NCBI RefSeq assembly: GCF_009695605.1
Contig: NZ_VUNQ01000012.1
Span: 26,722 to 90,721 of the forward strand
Direction of reading: 5' to 3'
Source of the DNA: Tissierella pigra
GTDB lineage: Bacteria; Bacillota; Clostridia; Tissierellales; Tissierellaceae
DNA length: 64,000 nucleotides
Position 1 is the first letter of the stretch. The number at the start of each line of letters is the position of its first letter. This document shows positions 16,189-25,740 of this stretch, piece by piece. The position numbers and the translations under genes were made by a program. The notes below the pieces were generated by a model, which saw nothing but the letters and a program-made list of their open reading frames with translations, searched no databases and was not told where the DNA came from.

Positions 16189-17943
16189 TTATGGTAGTTT
16201 CTGAAATTGACTCATATACAAACTTTCATAAAAACCTTTCTTTATCATTAATTCATCATGAGTACCCTGTTCAACAATAGCTCCATTATTCATAACAAGG
16301 ATTAAATCTGCATTTCTAATTGTAGATAGACGGTGAGCAATAACAAAGCTTGTTCTGCCTTTCATAATATTCTTCATGGCAGTTTGTAGCATTGACTCAA
16401 GTCTTGTATCTACCGAACTTGTTGCTTCATCAAGGATTAAAATAGATGGATCTGCCAAGAACGCTCTTGCTATAGTTAATAATTGTTTCTCTCCAGCAGA
16501 TATATTGGAAGATTCCTCATTTAATATCATATCATAGCCATCTGGCTGTGTCTTAATAAAGTGATGTACATTTGCCATTTTAGCAGCATTTATAATATCT
16601 TCCCTAGTTGCATTTTCATTACCATACTTGATATTATCAGCAATACTTCCATTAAACAACCATGTATCTTGTAAAACCATACCAAAAATAGAACGAAGTT
16701 CATCTCTGCTCATATCTTTTATGTTTACACCATCTACTTTAATAGCACCACTATTTACATCATAGAAACGCATTAAAAGGTTAATCAGTGTTGTTTTCCC
16801 AGCACCTGTAGGCCCTACAACTGCTACCATTTGACCACTTTTAACATCTAAATTCAAATCCTTAATTAATATATTATCTTTCGTATAACCAAAAGATACA
16901 TCTTCAAAAGTAACATTTCCTTTTAAATCTTTAATTTTAAGAGGTTTAACTAACTCTGGTATTTCTTCTTCTGCTTCAAGAAAATCGAAGACCCTTCTTG
17001 AGGCAGCAATGGCAGACTGAATAGCTGATGATAGTTGAGTTACTTGTTCCAGTGGTTCGTTTAACTGCCACATATAACGTATAAATGCTTGAAGCTGTCC
17101 CACAGTTATTGCACCAGAAATTACAAAAGTTACTCCTACAAAAATAACTGATACCATTGCAATATAAGTAACTAAGGATATTAATGGTGACATAAGCCCT
17201 GATACAAATTGTGCCTTAAATCCATTTTCGGCTAGATTATTATTAATTTTTTTAAATTCCTCAATAGATTCTGCTTGTTTCCCATATAATTTAATCTCTG
17301 TTAAACCTGTATATCTTTCTTGAATATATCCATTTAAAGTTCCTAAGGCATTTTGCTGATTCTCAAACATAACATTAGAACGTTTTACAATGAATCTCAT
17401 TATAAAGATACTACATGGAACAATTAAAATAGCTATTATAGCCATAGTAGGATTAATGTAAAACATTAAGGAAACAGCTAAAGTTATGGATAAAACCGAA
17501 CTTAATATTCTAGATAAAGATTGCTGTAAGGCATTTGATATTGTATCTATATCATTAGATATAATACTTAAAATATCTCCAACTGTACGATTATCAAAAT
17601 AACTAATTGGAAGTTTTGTAATCTTCTTTTGAACTTCATTTCTTAAATCACGCATAGTATTTTGAATACCATCAGTTAAAAAATATTGAGATAAAAATCC
17701 ACAAGTTATATTTCCTATATAGATAGCAAATAATATTTTTAAAATCTTAAGGATATAGGAAAAACTAATGGCTGCTCCAGGAATATTATTAGCAATATTA
17801 GCAACATCATCCTTTAATCTAGTTGTAATCAATCCTTCTACCATTGGTGCTGCTGCTAGAAAGCCTGAATATATAACTAAGAGAAGAATTGAAGCTATAA
17901 AAAATTTCAAATAGGGTTTCATATAAGGGTATAATTTTTTCAT
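16189..17943 (-). CDS. ABC exporter half, catalytically complete partner
   Basis: A 584-residue half-transporter with six membrane segments in the first 310 residues and one nucleotide-binding domain: Walker A VGPTGAGKTTLINL, signature ISAGEKQLLTIARA, Walker B with catalytic glutamate ILILDEATSSVD, and H-loop IAHRLSTI. The signature is the altered SAGEK form. Paired with the next gene it fits the heterodimeric multidrug exporters of the LmrCD/BmrCD type. The ATG overlaps the upstream stop as ATGA, so the two are translated together. Confidence 0.9.
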   Translation of the reverse strand: MKKLYPYMKPYLKFFIASILLLVIYSGFLAAAPMVEGLITTRLKDDVANIANNIPGAAISFSYILKILKILFAIYIGNITCGFLSQYFLTDGIQNTMRDLRNEVQKKITKLPISYFDNRTVGDILSIISNDIDTISNALQQSLSRILSSVLSITLAVSLMFYINPTMAIIAILIVPCSIFIMRFIVKRSNVMFENQQNALGTLNGYIQERYTGLTEIKLYGKQAESIEEFKKINNNLAENGFKAQFVSGLMSPLISLVTYIAMVSVIFVGVTFVISGAITVGQLQAFIRYMWQLNEPLEQVTQLSSAIQSAIAASRRVFDFLEAEEEIPELVKPLKIKDLKGNVTFEDVSFGYTKDNILIKDLNLDVKSGQMVAVVGPTGAGKTTLINLLMRFYDVNSGAIKVDGVNIKDMSRDELRSIFGMVLQDTWLFNGSIADNIKYGNENATREDIINAAKMANVHHFIKTQPDGYDMILNEESSNISAGEKQLLTIARAFLADPSILILDEATSSVDTRLESMLQTAMKNIMKGRTSFVIAHRLSTIRNADLILVMNNGAIVEQGTHDELMIKKGFYESLYMSQFQKLP

Positions 17944-19670
17944 TGCTCTAATTCCTCCTTTCTTAACTGTGATTCTGCAATTTCATAATATACATTACAT
18001 GTTTTCAATAATTCTTTATGAGTTCCTATTCCGACTATTTCACCTTCATTTAGAACAATTATCTTATCGGCATTCATTATTGTACCAATTCTTTGTGCCA
18101 CTATTAATACAATAGATTCTCTTGTTTCTTCCCGTAAGGCTTTACGCAATGTAGCATCTGTTTTATAATCAAGTGCTGAAAAGCTATCATCAAAAATATA
18201 AATTTCTGGCTTTCTAATAATTGCTCTTGCTATGGAGATTCTTTGCTTTTGTCCACCAGAAAAGTTTTTAGCACCTTCACTAATATGCTCTTGTAATTTA
18301 TCTGGCTTATTTTCTATAAAATCCTTTGCTTGAGCTATTTCAATAGCATGGTTCATTTCTTCTATTGTTGCATTTGGATTACCAAATTTTAAATTATCCT
18401 CTATAGTTCCACGAAATAAAAACGCTTTTTGTGGAATAAATCCAATATTTTTACGAAGTACGTCTATATCGTAATCTCTAATATCCATATCATTTATTTT
18501 TATTGTTCCCTTTGTAACATCGTAAAATCTTGGAATTAAATTAATCAATGTACTTTTACCACTTCCAGTACTACCTATAAAAGCAATTGTTTCACCTTGA
18601 TTTGCTGTAAATGATATATCTTTTAATATAGGAAGCTCACCATTAGGATATTGAAATGTAACATGGTCAAATTCTAATTTTATTTTGCCATTTAAATCTC
18701 TTGCTCCATTATTAGAATTTGTTATAGTTGGTTCTTCACTTAATAGTTCCTGAATACGATTTGCAGAAACTCTGGCTCTAGGATACATTATAAATACCAT
18801 GGAAAATAGCATAACAGAGAACAAGGCATGAAACTGATAGTCTAAAAATGCAACCAATTGACCAACTTGTAGAGTTCCTTTATCAATCATAATGGTAGAA
18901 ACCCAGAACACTGCCATCATAGATAAATGTAATAAAAAGAAAAATGCTGGTTGCGTAAAGGAAATTATTTTAAATAAATTTTTTGAACTAGAGGCATATC
19001 TTTCATTTACTGCTGCAAAGCGTTCTGTCTCATATTTACTTTTTCTAAAAGCTCTAATAACCCTAGTTCCCATTAAATTTTCTCTTGAAATCCTATTTAA
19101 ACGATCCATTCCTCTTTGTTGTCTATCAGAAATGGGATTAGTTACTTTAGCAACTATAATTACACCTAGAATAATAAATGGAAAACTTGCCCCAATAATT
19201 AAAGATAGGCTTAAACTTGTTTTCATTGTCATAAATACACTTATGAAAATCATAATTGGTGCTAATAATGCTGTTCTAAAAAGCAAGTTCGAGAATAACA
19301 TCAATTGAAATGCGTCACTAGTTGTACGTGTAATCATTGATGACACACCAAATTTATTATATTCTGTATGAGAGAATTTCTGTGATTGTGCAAAAACATC
19401 ATTTCTAATATCACGAATCATATATGTTGAAATTCTTGAAGAAGCATAAGAAATCAAAATCGTTCCTGCACCACCTATAATACTTACAAGTAGCATGACC
19501 ATTCCCATTTTCTTAACATAATCGATATCACTGTTACCAATACCTTTGTCAATCATTGCTCCCATTATTGTAGGAATGCCTAATTGAACTGCAACAAAGC
19601 TAAATATTCCCAAGATATTTAATAGAATTAATTTGGGATATTTTTTAAGATACTTTAATATTAACTTCAT
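17940..19670 (-). CDS. ABC exporter half with degenerate ATPase site
   Basis: A 576-residue partner of the gene at 16189. It has six membrane segments, Walker A IGSTGSGKSTLINL and a normal signature FSGGQKQRISIARA, but its Walker B reads IYIFDDSFSALD, with Asp in place of the catalytic Glu, and its H-loop reads VAQRIGTI, with Gln in place of His. Such one-sided degeneration is the hallmark of heterodimeric exporters. The start at 19670 follows GGAGGTTATT; the longer frame overlaps that site. Confidence 0.9.
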   Translation of the reverse strand: MKLILKYLKKYPKLILLNILGIFSFVAVQLGIPTIMGAMIDKGIGNSDIDYVKKMGMVMLLVSIIGGAGTILISYASSRISTYMIRDIRNDVFAQSQKFSHTEYNKFGVSSMITRTTSDAFQLMLFSNLLFRTALLAPIMIFISVFMTMKTSLSLSLIIGASFPFIILGVIIVAKVTNPISDRQQRGMDRLNRISRENLMGTRVIRAFRKSKYETERFAAVNERYASSSKNLFKIISFTQPAFFFLLHLSMMAVFWVSTIMIDKGTLQVGQLVAFLDYQFHALFSVMLFSMVFIMYPRARVSANRIQELLSEEPTITNSNNGARDLNGKIKLEFDHVTFQYPNGELPILKDISFTANQGETIAFIGSTGSGKSTLINLIPRFYDVTKGTIKINDMDIRDYDIDVLRKNIGFIPQKAFLFRGTIEDNLKFGNPNATIEEMNHAIEIAQAKDFIENKPDKLQEHISEGAKNFSGGQKQRISIARAIIRKPEIYIFDDSFSALDYKTDATLRKALREETRESIVLIVAQRIGTIMNADKIIVLNEGEIVGIGTHKELLKTCNVYYEIAESQLRKEELEQ

Positions 19671-19711
19671 AATAACCTCCATTTAATAACATTGTTTTAA
19701 TAATATATTTT

Positions 19712-19850
19712 AAGATTTCTTGATTTTAAGGAACACTTGAATTATTATAAACTATAAGGTTGTATTATAGTCAAGATAAATTCATAAAAATAATAATGAT
19801 TTTAAGGAGGTTATGATGTCCAATAATAAAAATGAATATTTGAGCAAGAG
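19712..19850 (+). repeat. First copy of a duplicated MerR promoter and gene start
   Basis: This stretch matches 23109-23247 closely through the promoter, dyad, ribosome binding site and first eight or so codons of the MerR gene. Both copies carry the TTGAAT box and the dyad CTATAA-7-TTATAG (19752-19770 and 23149-23167). The two copies flank the HSP90-like gene pair. Confidence 0.8.
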
Positions 19851-19884
19851 TAAAATAAAAGATAAAAAACTAATTTCTTTATAA
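19816..19884 (+). pseudogene. Truncated 5' end of a merR-like gene
   Basis: A 22-codon frame starting MSNNKNEYLSKSK parallels the [13 protein letters not shown] start of the MerR regulator at 23216, then diverges and stops inside a terminator hairpin. It keeps a promoter-like region, a TAAGGAGG ribosome binding site and a terminator, so a short RNA of about 130 bases may still be made. Confidence 0.65.
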
Positions 19885-19905
19885 ATATAAAGAAATTAGT
19901 TTTTT
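19864..19905. terminator. Strong hairpin after the merR fragment
   Basis: AAAACTAATTTCTTTAT pairs with ATAAAGAAATTAGTTTT, then TTTT on the + strand. The opposite strand also ends in T, so it can serve the − strand gene pair that ends at 19931 as well. Confidence 0.8.
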
Positions 19906-19930
19906 ATTGAATATTCAGGTTACCTATATA

Positions 19931-21028
19931 TTAAAATACTAATTTTTTCATTTTATTAATAAAATTCATATAAAAAGTATTTCTATTACGTGTATCAAAC
20001 TTTTCTCCGATACTTAGTGCTTGATCTTTACAATAATTGATAATATCATCAACTAGATAGATACCGCTTTCTTTATAAAATGGAGTATCTTCCGGTAATA
20101 TAAGTTTACATTGCTCTCTTTTTTCCTTGAATTTAAAACTTTCCCATAACATCCATGCCCCTATATAGAAGTTGAAATTATCGTCTGCATTATTTGATGA
20201 TAATGCCCATTTCAAATGTTTAGTAAAAATTTTCACTCCCTTTTTAGGTTCGGTTATTGCAAAATATATAAATTGAATTCTCATATTACTAAGATAAATC
20301 TCATCCTTACTTATAAGTCTATACATCTTTTCCCTATACTCTTTTGCCTCTTCCAACATATTATTATTTATATAATATTCAAGAAAATGTTCGTAGGTAA
20401 GGGGAAGAGCTGTAGTGCATTTTTTTTGACCTTTAAATATGGGATCAGCTAACTCCAATGCCTTCTCATATTTATTTAAAAACAGTTCATATTCCACTTC
20501 AAACCTTAATTCGCAAACTTCACAGTCACTAATCTCATCTCGAGGACAGGACTTGAATTTTTCAAATGACTCTTTTACTTTTTCTACATCTTCTAAATCC
20601 ATGTAAGTAAGGGTCATATATTTATAATATACTCTCAATGAATACCCATATTCTATACACCTTACTTTGTACTCCTCTATTATTTCATTTAATTTTTCAT
20701 ACTCAATTTGATAGTAATCATCACATGTATACATCATACTCTCTAGTACCCATACTATATAAAATTGTACATATTTTCTCTGTTTATTTGATTTTTTAAG
20801 ATATTCATCTCCTGCCCATAAGAGCTTAGGAAATGTTAATATACCTTTAAATCCATCACCAGTAAACTTATCTATACGTATGATTTCTTTTCTTCCTTCA
20901 AAGGAATATAACATATTATTTTCTGAATCTGCTACTTTTACTAATTCTTCACAAATTAAAAGCCTTTCTTTAGAATATTTTGGTGACTTATTCATCATAT
21001 CTATTAATCTATCTAACCTTTCACTCAT
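19931..21028 (-). CDS. Helical-repeat partner of the HSP90-like protein, unknown function
   Basis: A 365-residue, largely helical soluble protein. I see no catalytic motif. Repeated Tyr/Leu/Glu-rich helix pairs of about 35-40 residues (for example VEVEYELFLNKYEKALELA-like and YEHFLEYYINNNMLEEAKEY) suggest degenerate tetratricopeptide repeats. A CEVC motif lies near residue 170. Its ATG overlaps the stop of the HSP90-like gene by four bases, so they form a coupled pair. TPR proteins are common HSP90 co-chaperones, which makes a co-chaperone or client adaptor the simplest guess. Confidence 0.7.
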   Translation of the reverse strand: MSERLDRLIDMMNKSPKYSKERLLICEELVKVADSENNMLYSFEGRKEIIRIDKFTGDGFKGILTFPKLLWAGDEYLKKSNKQRKYVQFYIVWVLESMMYTCDDYYQIEYEKLNEIIEEYKVRCIEYGYSLRVYYKYMTLTYMDLEDVEKVKESFEKFKSCPRDEISDCEVCELRFEVEYELFLNKYEKALELADPIFKGQKKCTTALPLTYEHFLEYYINNNMLEEAKEYREKMYRLISKDEIYLSNMRIQFIYFAITEPKKGVKIFTKHLKWALSSNNADDNFNFYIGAWMLWESFKFKEKREQCKLILPEDTPFYKESGIYLVDDIINYCKDQALSIGEKFDTRNRNTFYMNFINKMKKLVF

Positions 21029-22818
21029 TTACTAAGTCCCCATTCTATCAAAGATTCTATACCATTATTTAAAGTTTTCATTTCATTATTTCTAAGAGGA
21101 AAGTGTCCTATTAAAAGGGCTTGTACATATATTAATTTTATACAGTTACTAAGAGCTAATTTATCTTCTAAAGATATAAGTTTATTTACTAAAGGATTAT
21201 TTATATTAAAATATAGTTTTGCATAAGAGTTGTTTTCCATTTCTTTTGCAAATCCATCTAATATGCTTACAAAGCTGTTGTCTATATCTTCCTTGTCTTT
21301 TAATATATTTCTGTATGTCATAGCATCTTCATTTATTGTGTATAAAACCGGCAATTCCTGTGGACTGAATTTTTTTATATCAACTTCACATTTAAATTCA
21401 TTAAGAGTAATATTTGCAATCTTTAAAAGCATATATGATCTCTCTTGTTCTTCAAAAGTTATATCTTCCATAATTTCATATAAATCCATACCTATTATAA
21501 GTTCTACAGATACATCATTAAATAGAATAGGCAGCTTTTCTAGAAGCTCCTTATCATATATATAACCTGCATTTACAAGTAATTTATTTTGTGCTGCAAA
21601 TATACTAGACATCTGCCTGAATTCGTCAACAGAATAAGTATATATTATCTTTTCAGAGGATGTTCTCAGTTCATAGCCCGTTTTATTTCCTTGAGACGTA
21701 GGAAAGGTTAAGTAGTCTATAAATGCTTTATACACCTTATCCTCCTCTACCGCTAATGATTTAATAGCTAAACTATGTATATCTATAATATAAGAAAGTT
21801 TTTTAGGTGCTATTTTAGATAATCTCGATAAATAGTTAATTATACATTCTCCTAATTCTTCTCTGGTTTTATCTAAAGTTTCATCTTCACAAAAGCTTTC
21901 TCTAGAAGCTGTAGGAGTTAATTCATTTGCATTTAAGGTACATTTAACAAAAAATGCCCAATTTGGAAGTAGATCTTGACCTTTTTCTGTAAGTAACATG
22001 TTTTTCAAATATATTCGATGTGTTCTATTCTCACTACTCACTACTTTACGAGGTATAATATAGGCAAATCCATTAATTCCTCCAGTTTTAGAGTGTATTG
22101 GAATATAATCCAAAAATTCTTCTGAAAATATATCTTCTCCGAATTCTAATATTTCTTGAGGTGATAAGGTCATATCATCCCAAGGGGAGATTTCGATATT
22201 TAACTTTATATCTTTACCGTCTACATTTAAATAGATAGGTACTGGTAAAAGAAGCCCATAATATTTTAGTAAACTAATAAGTTTATCTTTCGTGAAATAT
22301 TTTTCATTTCCTTTCTTACATTTAAGGTAAATTGAAGTTCCAACTGCTATACTGGTTTCTAACTTATTTAAAGTATAAGTTCCATCTGGTTTTCCTTTCC
22401 AATGATATGAAATATTATCCTTTATAGACCTAGTTATAACATCTATTTCATCAGATACCATAAAACAAGATAATAGACCTATTCCAAAGTGGCCTATATA
22501 ATTTGCATCTACTATACCTTCCAGTATATCCTTCTTGGAGGATTCTCCTATTATGGAAAGAAACTTATGTATCTCAGCTTCAGTAAGCCCTGCTCCGTTA
22601 TCTTCAAATACAATAGTATTTGTATCTTCACTTTGCACTAAGCTGATACATACCTTTCCTTCAGTCCAATTTTTTTCTATTAGTCTTCTTGCATTTATAG
22701 CATCTACACTATTTTGAAGTAGTTCTCGAATAAATACATCTTGACTACTATACAAATGATTTCCTAATATATCAATCATTCCACCTAAGTTTACTTTAAA
22801 ACGAAATATATCTTGCAT
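21025..22818 (-). CDS. HSP90 family ATPase, short HtpG-like paralogue
   Basis: A 597-residue GHKL ATPase of the HSP90 family. The N-terminal ATP site is complete: VFIRELLQNSVDAI (Glu and Asn), IVFEDNGAGLTEAE, and YIGHFGIGLLSCFMVSDEID. Arg in TASRESFCED matches the HSP90 middle-domain segment that contacts ATP. It is a little shorter than HtpG (about 625) and diverges after residue 350, so it is probably the divergent HSP90 class found with a repeat-protein partner rather than housekeeping HtpG. A palindromic operator lies just upstream. Confidence 0.85.
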   Translation of the reverse strand: MQDIFRFKVNLGGMIDILGNHLYSSQDVFIRELLQNSVDAINARRLIEKNWTEGKVCISLVQSEDTNTIVFEDNGAGLTEAEIHKFLSIIGESSKKDILEGIVDANYIGHFGIGLLSCFMVSDEIDVITRSIKDNISYHWKGKPDGTYTLNKLETSIAVGTSIYLKCKKGNEKYFTKDKLISLLKYYGLLLPVPIYLNVDGKDIKLNIEISPWDDMTLSPQEILEFGEDIFSEEFLDYIPIHSKTGGINGFAYIIPRKVVSSENRTHRIYLKNMLLTEKGQDLLPNWAFFVKCTLNANELTPTASRESFCEDETLDKTREELGECIINYLSRLSKIAPKKLSYIIDIHSLAIKSLAVEEDKVYKAFIDYLTFPTSQGNKTGYELRTSSEKIIYTYSVDEFRQMSSIFAAQNKLLVNAGYIYDKELLEKLPILFNDVSVELIIGMDLYEIMEDITFEEQERSYMLLKIANITLNEFKCEVDIKKFSPQELPVLYTINEDAMTYRNILKDKEDIDNSFVSILDGFAKEMENNSYAKLYFNINNPLVNKLISLEDKLALSNCIKLIYVQALLIGHFPLRNNEMKTLNNGIESLIEWGLSK

Positions 22819-22839
22819 AATTCACCTCTGTTTTCTGTG

Positions 22840-22874
22840 ATTATAAATATAAGAGACAGTCTTATATTTATAAT
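22840..22874. promoter_or_regulatory. Palindrome upstream of the HSP90-like gene
   Basis: ATTATAAATATAAGA and TCTTATATTTATAAT are perfect inverted repeats with a five-base GACAG centre, 22 bases upstream of the start codon. It may be an operator or a 5' UTR hairpin. It is not the CIRCE element of classical heat-shock genes. Confidence 0.6.
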
Positions 22875-23108
22875 TCAAAATAATTTTTAATAATAGATTG
22901 ACATTTCACTTAGATTATTTATCGACACAATTATCTGTAACTATAGTCTAATATTAGATAAAAGATGAATATTTAAGATTTTGAGATGATTATTTTTCAA
23001 TAGAAGTGTAAATTAAGGATCTTATTAAAATAGTTTGAAATTAAATCTCTTGTTAATGCTAGATATTATTATAAATTGTTTTATTTTTGAGCTTGTTTAT
23101 CTATATAT
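22875..23108. other. AT-rich spacer without a recognisable gene
   Basis: This stretch between the HSP90-like operator and the MerR promoter copy is very AT-rich. I see no open frame with a ribosome binding site and no strong hairpin. It probably holds the − strand promoter of the HSP90-like pair. Confidence 0.5.
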
Positions 23109-23247
23109 AAGATTTCTTGATTTTAGGGAATACTTGAATTATTATAAACTATAAGGTTATATTATAGCCAAGGAAAATAACTCATAAAATATTATGAGAT
23201 TTTTGGAGGGTGATCATGTCTAGTAGTAAAAACGAATATTTAACCAC
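23109..23247 (+). repeat. Second copy of the MerR promoter and gene start (functional)
   Basis: Partner of 19712-19850. It holds TTGAAT (23134-23139), a long spacer of 18-20 bases to an AT-rich -10 region, and the dyad CTATAA-7-TTATAG at 23149-23167 lying between the boxes, the layout used by MerR regulators, which untwist over-long promoters. Confidence 0.8.
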
Positions 23248-24040
23248 AGGTGAATTTGCTAAACTTTGTGGTATTCCAAAACATATTTTATTTCATTATG
23301 ACCAAATAGGATTATTTCAACCTGAAATTATTAAAGAAAATGGTTATCGATATTACTCATTTCGTCAATATGATACCTTTTCTATTATTACAGCTTTAAA
23401 AAGATTGGGTATGCCTTTGAAGGAAATTAAAGAATTTATGGATAGGCGAAATCCAAATGCTTTAATATCTTTATTAGATCAAAAATCAAAAGAAGTTGTG
23501 GAAGAACTTGTTAGGCTAGAGCAAATTAAACATGAAATTGATGCCTTAAAAGATTTAACAGAAGAAGCCTTAAATTTAGAATATAATAAAATTGAATTAG
23601 CTTACCATAAAGAAGTATATGCTCTACGAAGTTCATTGATGGATAATGGGATGGATGATTCTTATCCTGATTTTATTTCTTCCATAATTGCTTTTCGTGA
23701 AAGTAGTAATGCTAGTATGATTGATTTTCTAGGGGGAGTTCTTACTATTGATAATATTCTTGAGAAAAGATTTAATAGCTTTTCTTATTTATATACTAAA
23801 GGTGAAAATATCCATGACAAAGATACTACTTTAATACGGAGAGAAGGTTGGTATCTTCAGGTTTATTATAAGGGAAGTTATCAAAATATTAGTGAAATGT
23901 ATAACAAGATTATTGAATATGCTGAAAAACATCAGATTAAGCTAGGAAAACATGCTTATGAAGAATATCTTATTTTTGAGATTGGTACAAACAATCGAGA
24001 TGATTACGTTACCTTGATATTGGTTGAAATATTAGAATAA
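23216..24040 (+). CDS. MerR family multidrug-type regulator with effector domain
   Basis: A 274-residue protein. The N-terminal winged helix ([27 protein letters not shown], then [12 protein letters not shown]) is typical MerR, followed by a coiled-coil helix at about 80-125 and a C-terminal domain of the GyrI/effector-binding kind, as in BmrR. ATG 23216 is chosen because GGAGGG lies five bases before it. The same operator exists beside the ABC exporter at 19752, so this protein probably controls that exporter as well as itself. Confidence 0.85.
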   Translation: MSSSKNEYLTTGEFAKLCGIPKHILFHYDQIGLFQPEIIKENGYRYYSFRQYDTFSIITALKRLGMPLKEIKEFMDRRNPNALISLLDQKSKEVVEELVRLEQIKHEIDALKDLTEEALNLEYNKIELAYHKEVYALRSSLMDNGMDDSYPDFISSIIAFRESSNASMIDFLGGVLTIDNILEKRFNSFSYLYTKGENIHDKDTTLIRREGWYLQVYYKGSYQNISEMYNKIIEYAEKHQIKLGKHAYEEYLIFEIGTNNRDDYVTLILVEILE

Positions 24041-24077
24041 ACTTTTCTATAAATAGTAAATTGTAAAGGAGAATGTA

Positions 24078-24590
24078 ATGAAAACAAAATATGTAGTAGT
24101 AGAAGATTATAATCCAGAATGGAAAAATGAATTTGAACGTATAAAAAACGAATTATTAACAGTTTTGGCTGAAAAAATAAATTCAATTGAGCATGTGGGG
24201 AGCACATCTATTGAAGGATTAGCTGCAAAACCAATTATCGATATAGACATTGTGATTGACAAAAATTTTGAAGAAGTAAAAAAGGCATTAGAATCTATTG
24301 GATATATATATGAAGGAGATCTAGGTATATCTGGTAGAGAAGCATTTGATTATAAAAATAAACCACATTTAATGGTACACCATTTATATGTATGTAATAA
24401 AGACAATAAAGAATTGTATCGTCATATAACATTTAGAAATTATTTAAGACAGCATAAAGAGGATAGAGATAGATATGGTTCAATAAAAAAAGAGATGGCT
24501 TTGAAATATCCAGAAGATATAGATTTGTATATTAAAGGAAAGGAATCTGTAATTCTAGATATTTATAATAAATGTGGCTTATGCAAATAA
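24078..24590 (+). CDS. GrpB/UPF0157 family protein, nucleotidyltransferase fold
   Basis: A 170-residue protein with the family signature VEDYNPEWKNEFERIK and IEHVGSTSIEGLAAKPIIDIDIVI. The GS...DID pattern is that of nucleotidyltransferase folds, but the substrate is not known. It follows merR after 37 bases and may be in its transcript. Confidence 0.85.
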   Translation: MKTKYVVVEDYNPEWKNEFERIKNELLTVLAEKINSIEHVGSTSIEGLAAKPIIDIDIVIDKNFEEVKKALESIGYIYEGDLGISGREAFDYKNKPHLMVHHLYVCNKDNKELYRHITFRNYLRQHKEDRDRYGSIKKEMALKYPEDIDLYIKGKESVILDIYNKCGLCK

Positions 24591-24608
24591 ATTTCCTTAG
24601 ACTAATGG

Positions 24609-25169
24609 TTAATAAAAAAGCAAACCTACAAAACCCGTTAAAACCAAAATCAGTATAGGATTTAGTTTGTACTTTCTCAATAAAAATAAAGAAATAATAA
24701 ATATAATTATAGCAGTAATATTTATGCTAATATCTTTAATATTGTAAGATGAAGTCCCGAGAAAAGCAATTAAAACAATAGTTGATGCAGCAGAAGCAAT
24801 TAGTCCCACAGAACTAGAACGTAATCCTTTTAATATATTGGAAATACTATCTATTTCTTTATGTTTTTTAAAAAACTTATATAAAAAGATAGAAATAATG
24901 AATCCAGATATAATACTTCCTAAGGTAGCCAATATGGCCCCAGATATTCCAGCTATACGTATTCCTACAAAAGAAGCAGTATTCACAACTAAAGGTCCAG
25001 GTGTCATTTGGGAGATTGTGATAATATCTGTATATTCTTGAAGCGTAATCCAACTATGATAATTTACTAACTGTTCCTGTATCAATGGTATAATAGCATA
25101 TCCACCACCTATACTGAATGATCCAATTTGTAAAAATGTAATAAATAATGTAAAAATAGTTTTATTCAT
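24609..25169 (-). CDS. Short chromate transporter half (second gene)
   Basis: A 186-residue membrane protein of the CHR family, with the motif FLQIGSFSIGGGYAIIPLIQ at the N-terminus and SQMTPGPLVVNTASFVG near residue 55. Short CHR proteins work as pairs with opposite topology. Its start overlaps the end of the partner gene by eight bases. Substrate may be chromate or another oxyanion; sulfate genes are not seen nearby. Confidence 0.88.
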   Translation of the reverse strand: MNKTIFTLFITFLQIGSFSIGGGYAIIPLIQEQLVNYHSWITLQEYTDIITISQMTPGPLVVNTASFVGIRIAGISGAILATLGSIISGFIISIFLYKFFKKHKEIDSISNILKGLRSSSVGLIASAASTIVLIAFLGTSSYNIKDISINITAIIIFIISLFLLRKYKLNPILILVLTGFVGLLFY

Positions 25170-25740
25170 CTTGGATTCCTCCTTGTCTGCTTTTTATATA
25201 AGTTTGGATAAAACACAAAATAGAACAGAAAATAATAATAACTAATACATTGATATTAAAAATAAAACTAGCTAAAAATGCAATGGGAGCCATTAAAGTT
25301 AACAGCAAATTTTTTTCTTTTAAAATTCCCTGACCCATATCAATTACTAAATCTACAATTGTAGCAGCAACTCCTGCCTCCATACCTTTTAAGATTGCAG
25401 AAATAACCCTATTATCCCTAAAAGATTTATAGAATGAGGATATAACTGATAATATTAACAAGGGAGGTAAGACTGTTCCAATACAAGAAATAATTGCACC
25501 TATAATTCCAGAGATTCGATAACCCACTAATACAGCAATATTAACTGCAATAGCACCTGGAGTTGATTGTGCAATTGCAGCCATATCTAGTAGTTCCTGC
25601 TCACTAATTAACTCTAGGCCATTAACAAAATACTTACGCATCATAGGAATAACTACATATCCTCCTCCAAAAGTAAAAGCACTAATAGAAAATGTGATTC
25701 TAAAAAGTGAAAGATATAACTTCAATTTTTTTATCTTCAT
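25162..25740 (-). CDS. Short chromate transporter half (first gene)
   Basis: A 192-residue CHR-family membrane protein with FSISAFTFGGGYVVIPMM at the N-terminus and AIAQSTPGAIAVNIAVLVG near residue 55. It is the first gene of a two-gene operon transcribed away from the LysR gene, which probably controls it. GGAGGG precedes its ATG. Confidence 0.88.
   Translation of the reverse strand: MKIKKLKLYLSLFRITFSISAFTFGGGYVVIPMMRKYFVNGLELISEQELLDMAAIAQSTPGAIAVNIAVLVGYRISGIIGAIISCIGTVLPPLLILSVISSFYKSFRDNRVISAILKGMEAGVAATIVDLVIDMGQGILKEKNLLLTLMAPIAFLASFIFNINVLVIIIFCSILCFIQTYIKSRQGGIQDE

Noticed and set aside
19040..19308. Open frames on the + strand inside the ABC exporter genes
   Set aside because: They are shadows of coding sequence without ribosome binding sites.
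22840..22874. CIRCE heat-shock operator before the HSP90-like gene
   Set aside because: The inverted repeat does not match the CIRCE arms and spacing (TTAGCACTC-9-GAGTGCTAA).
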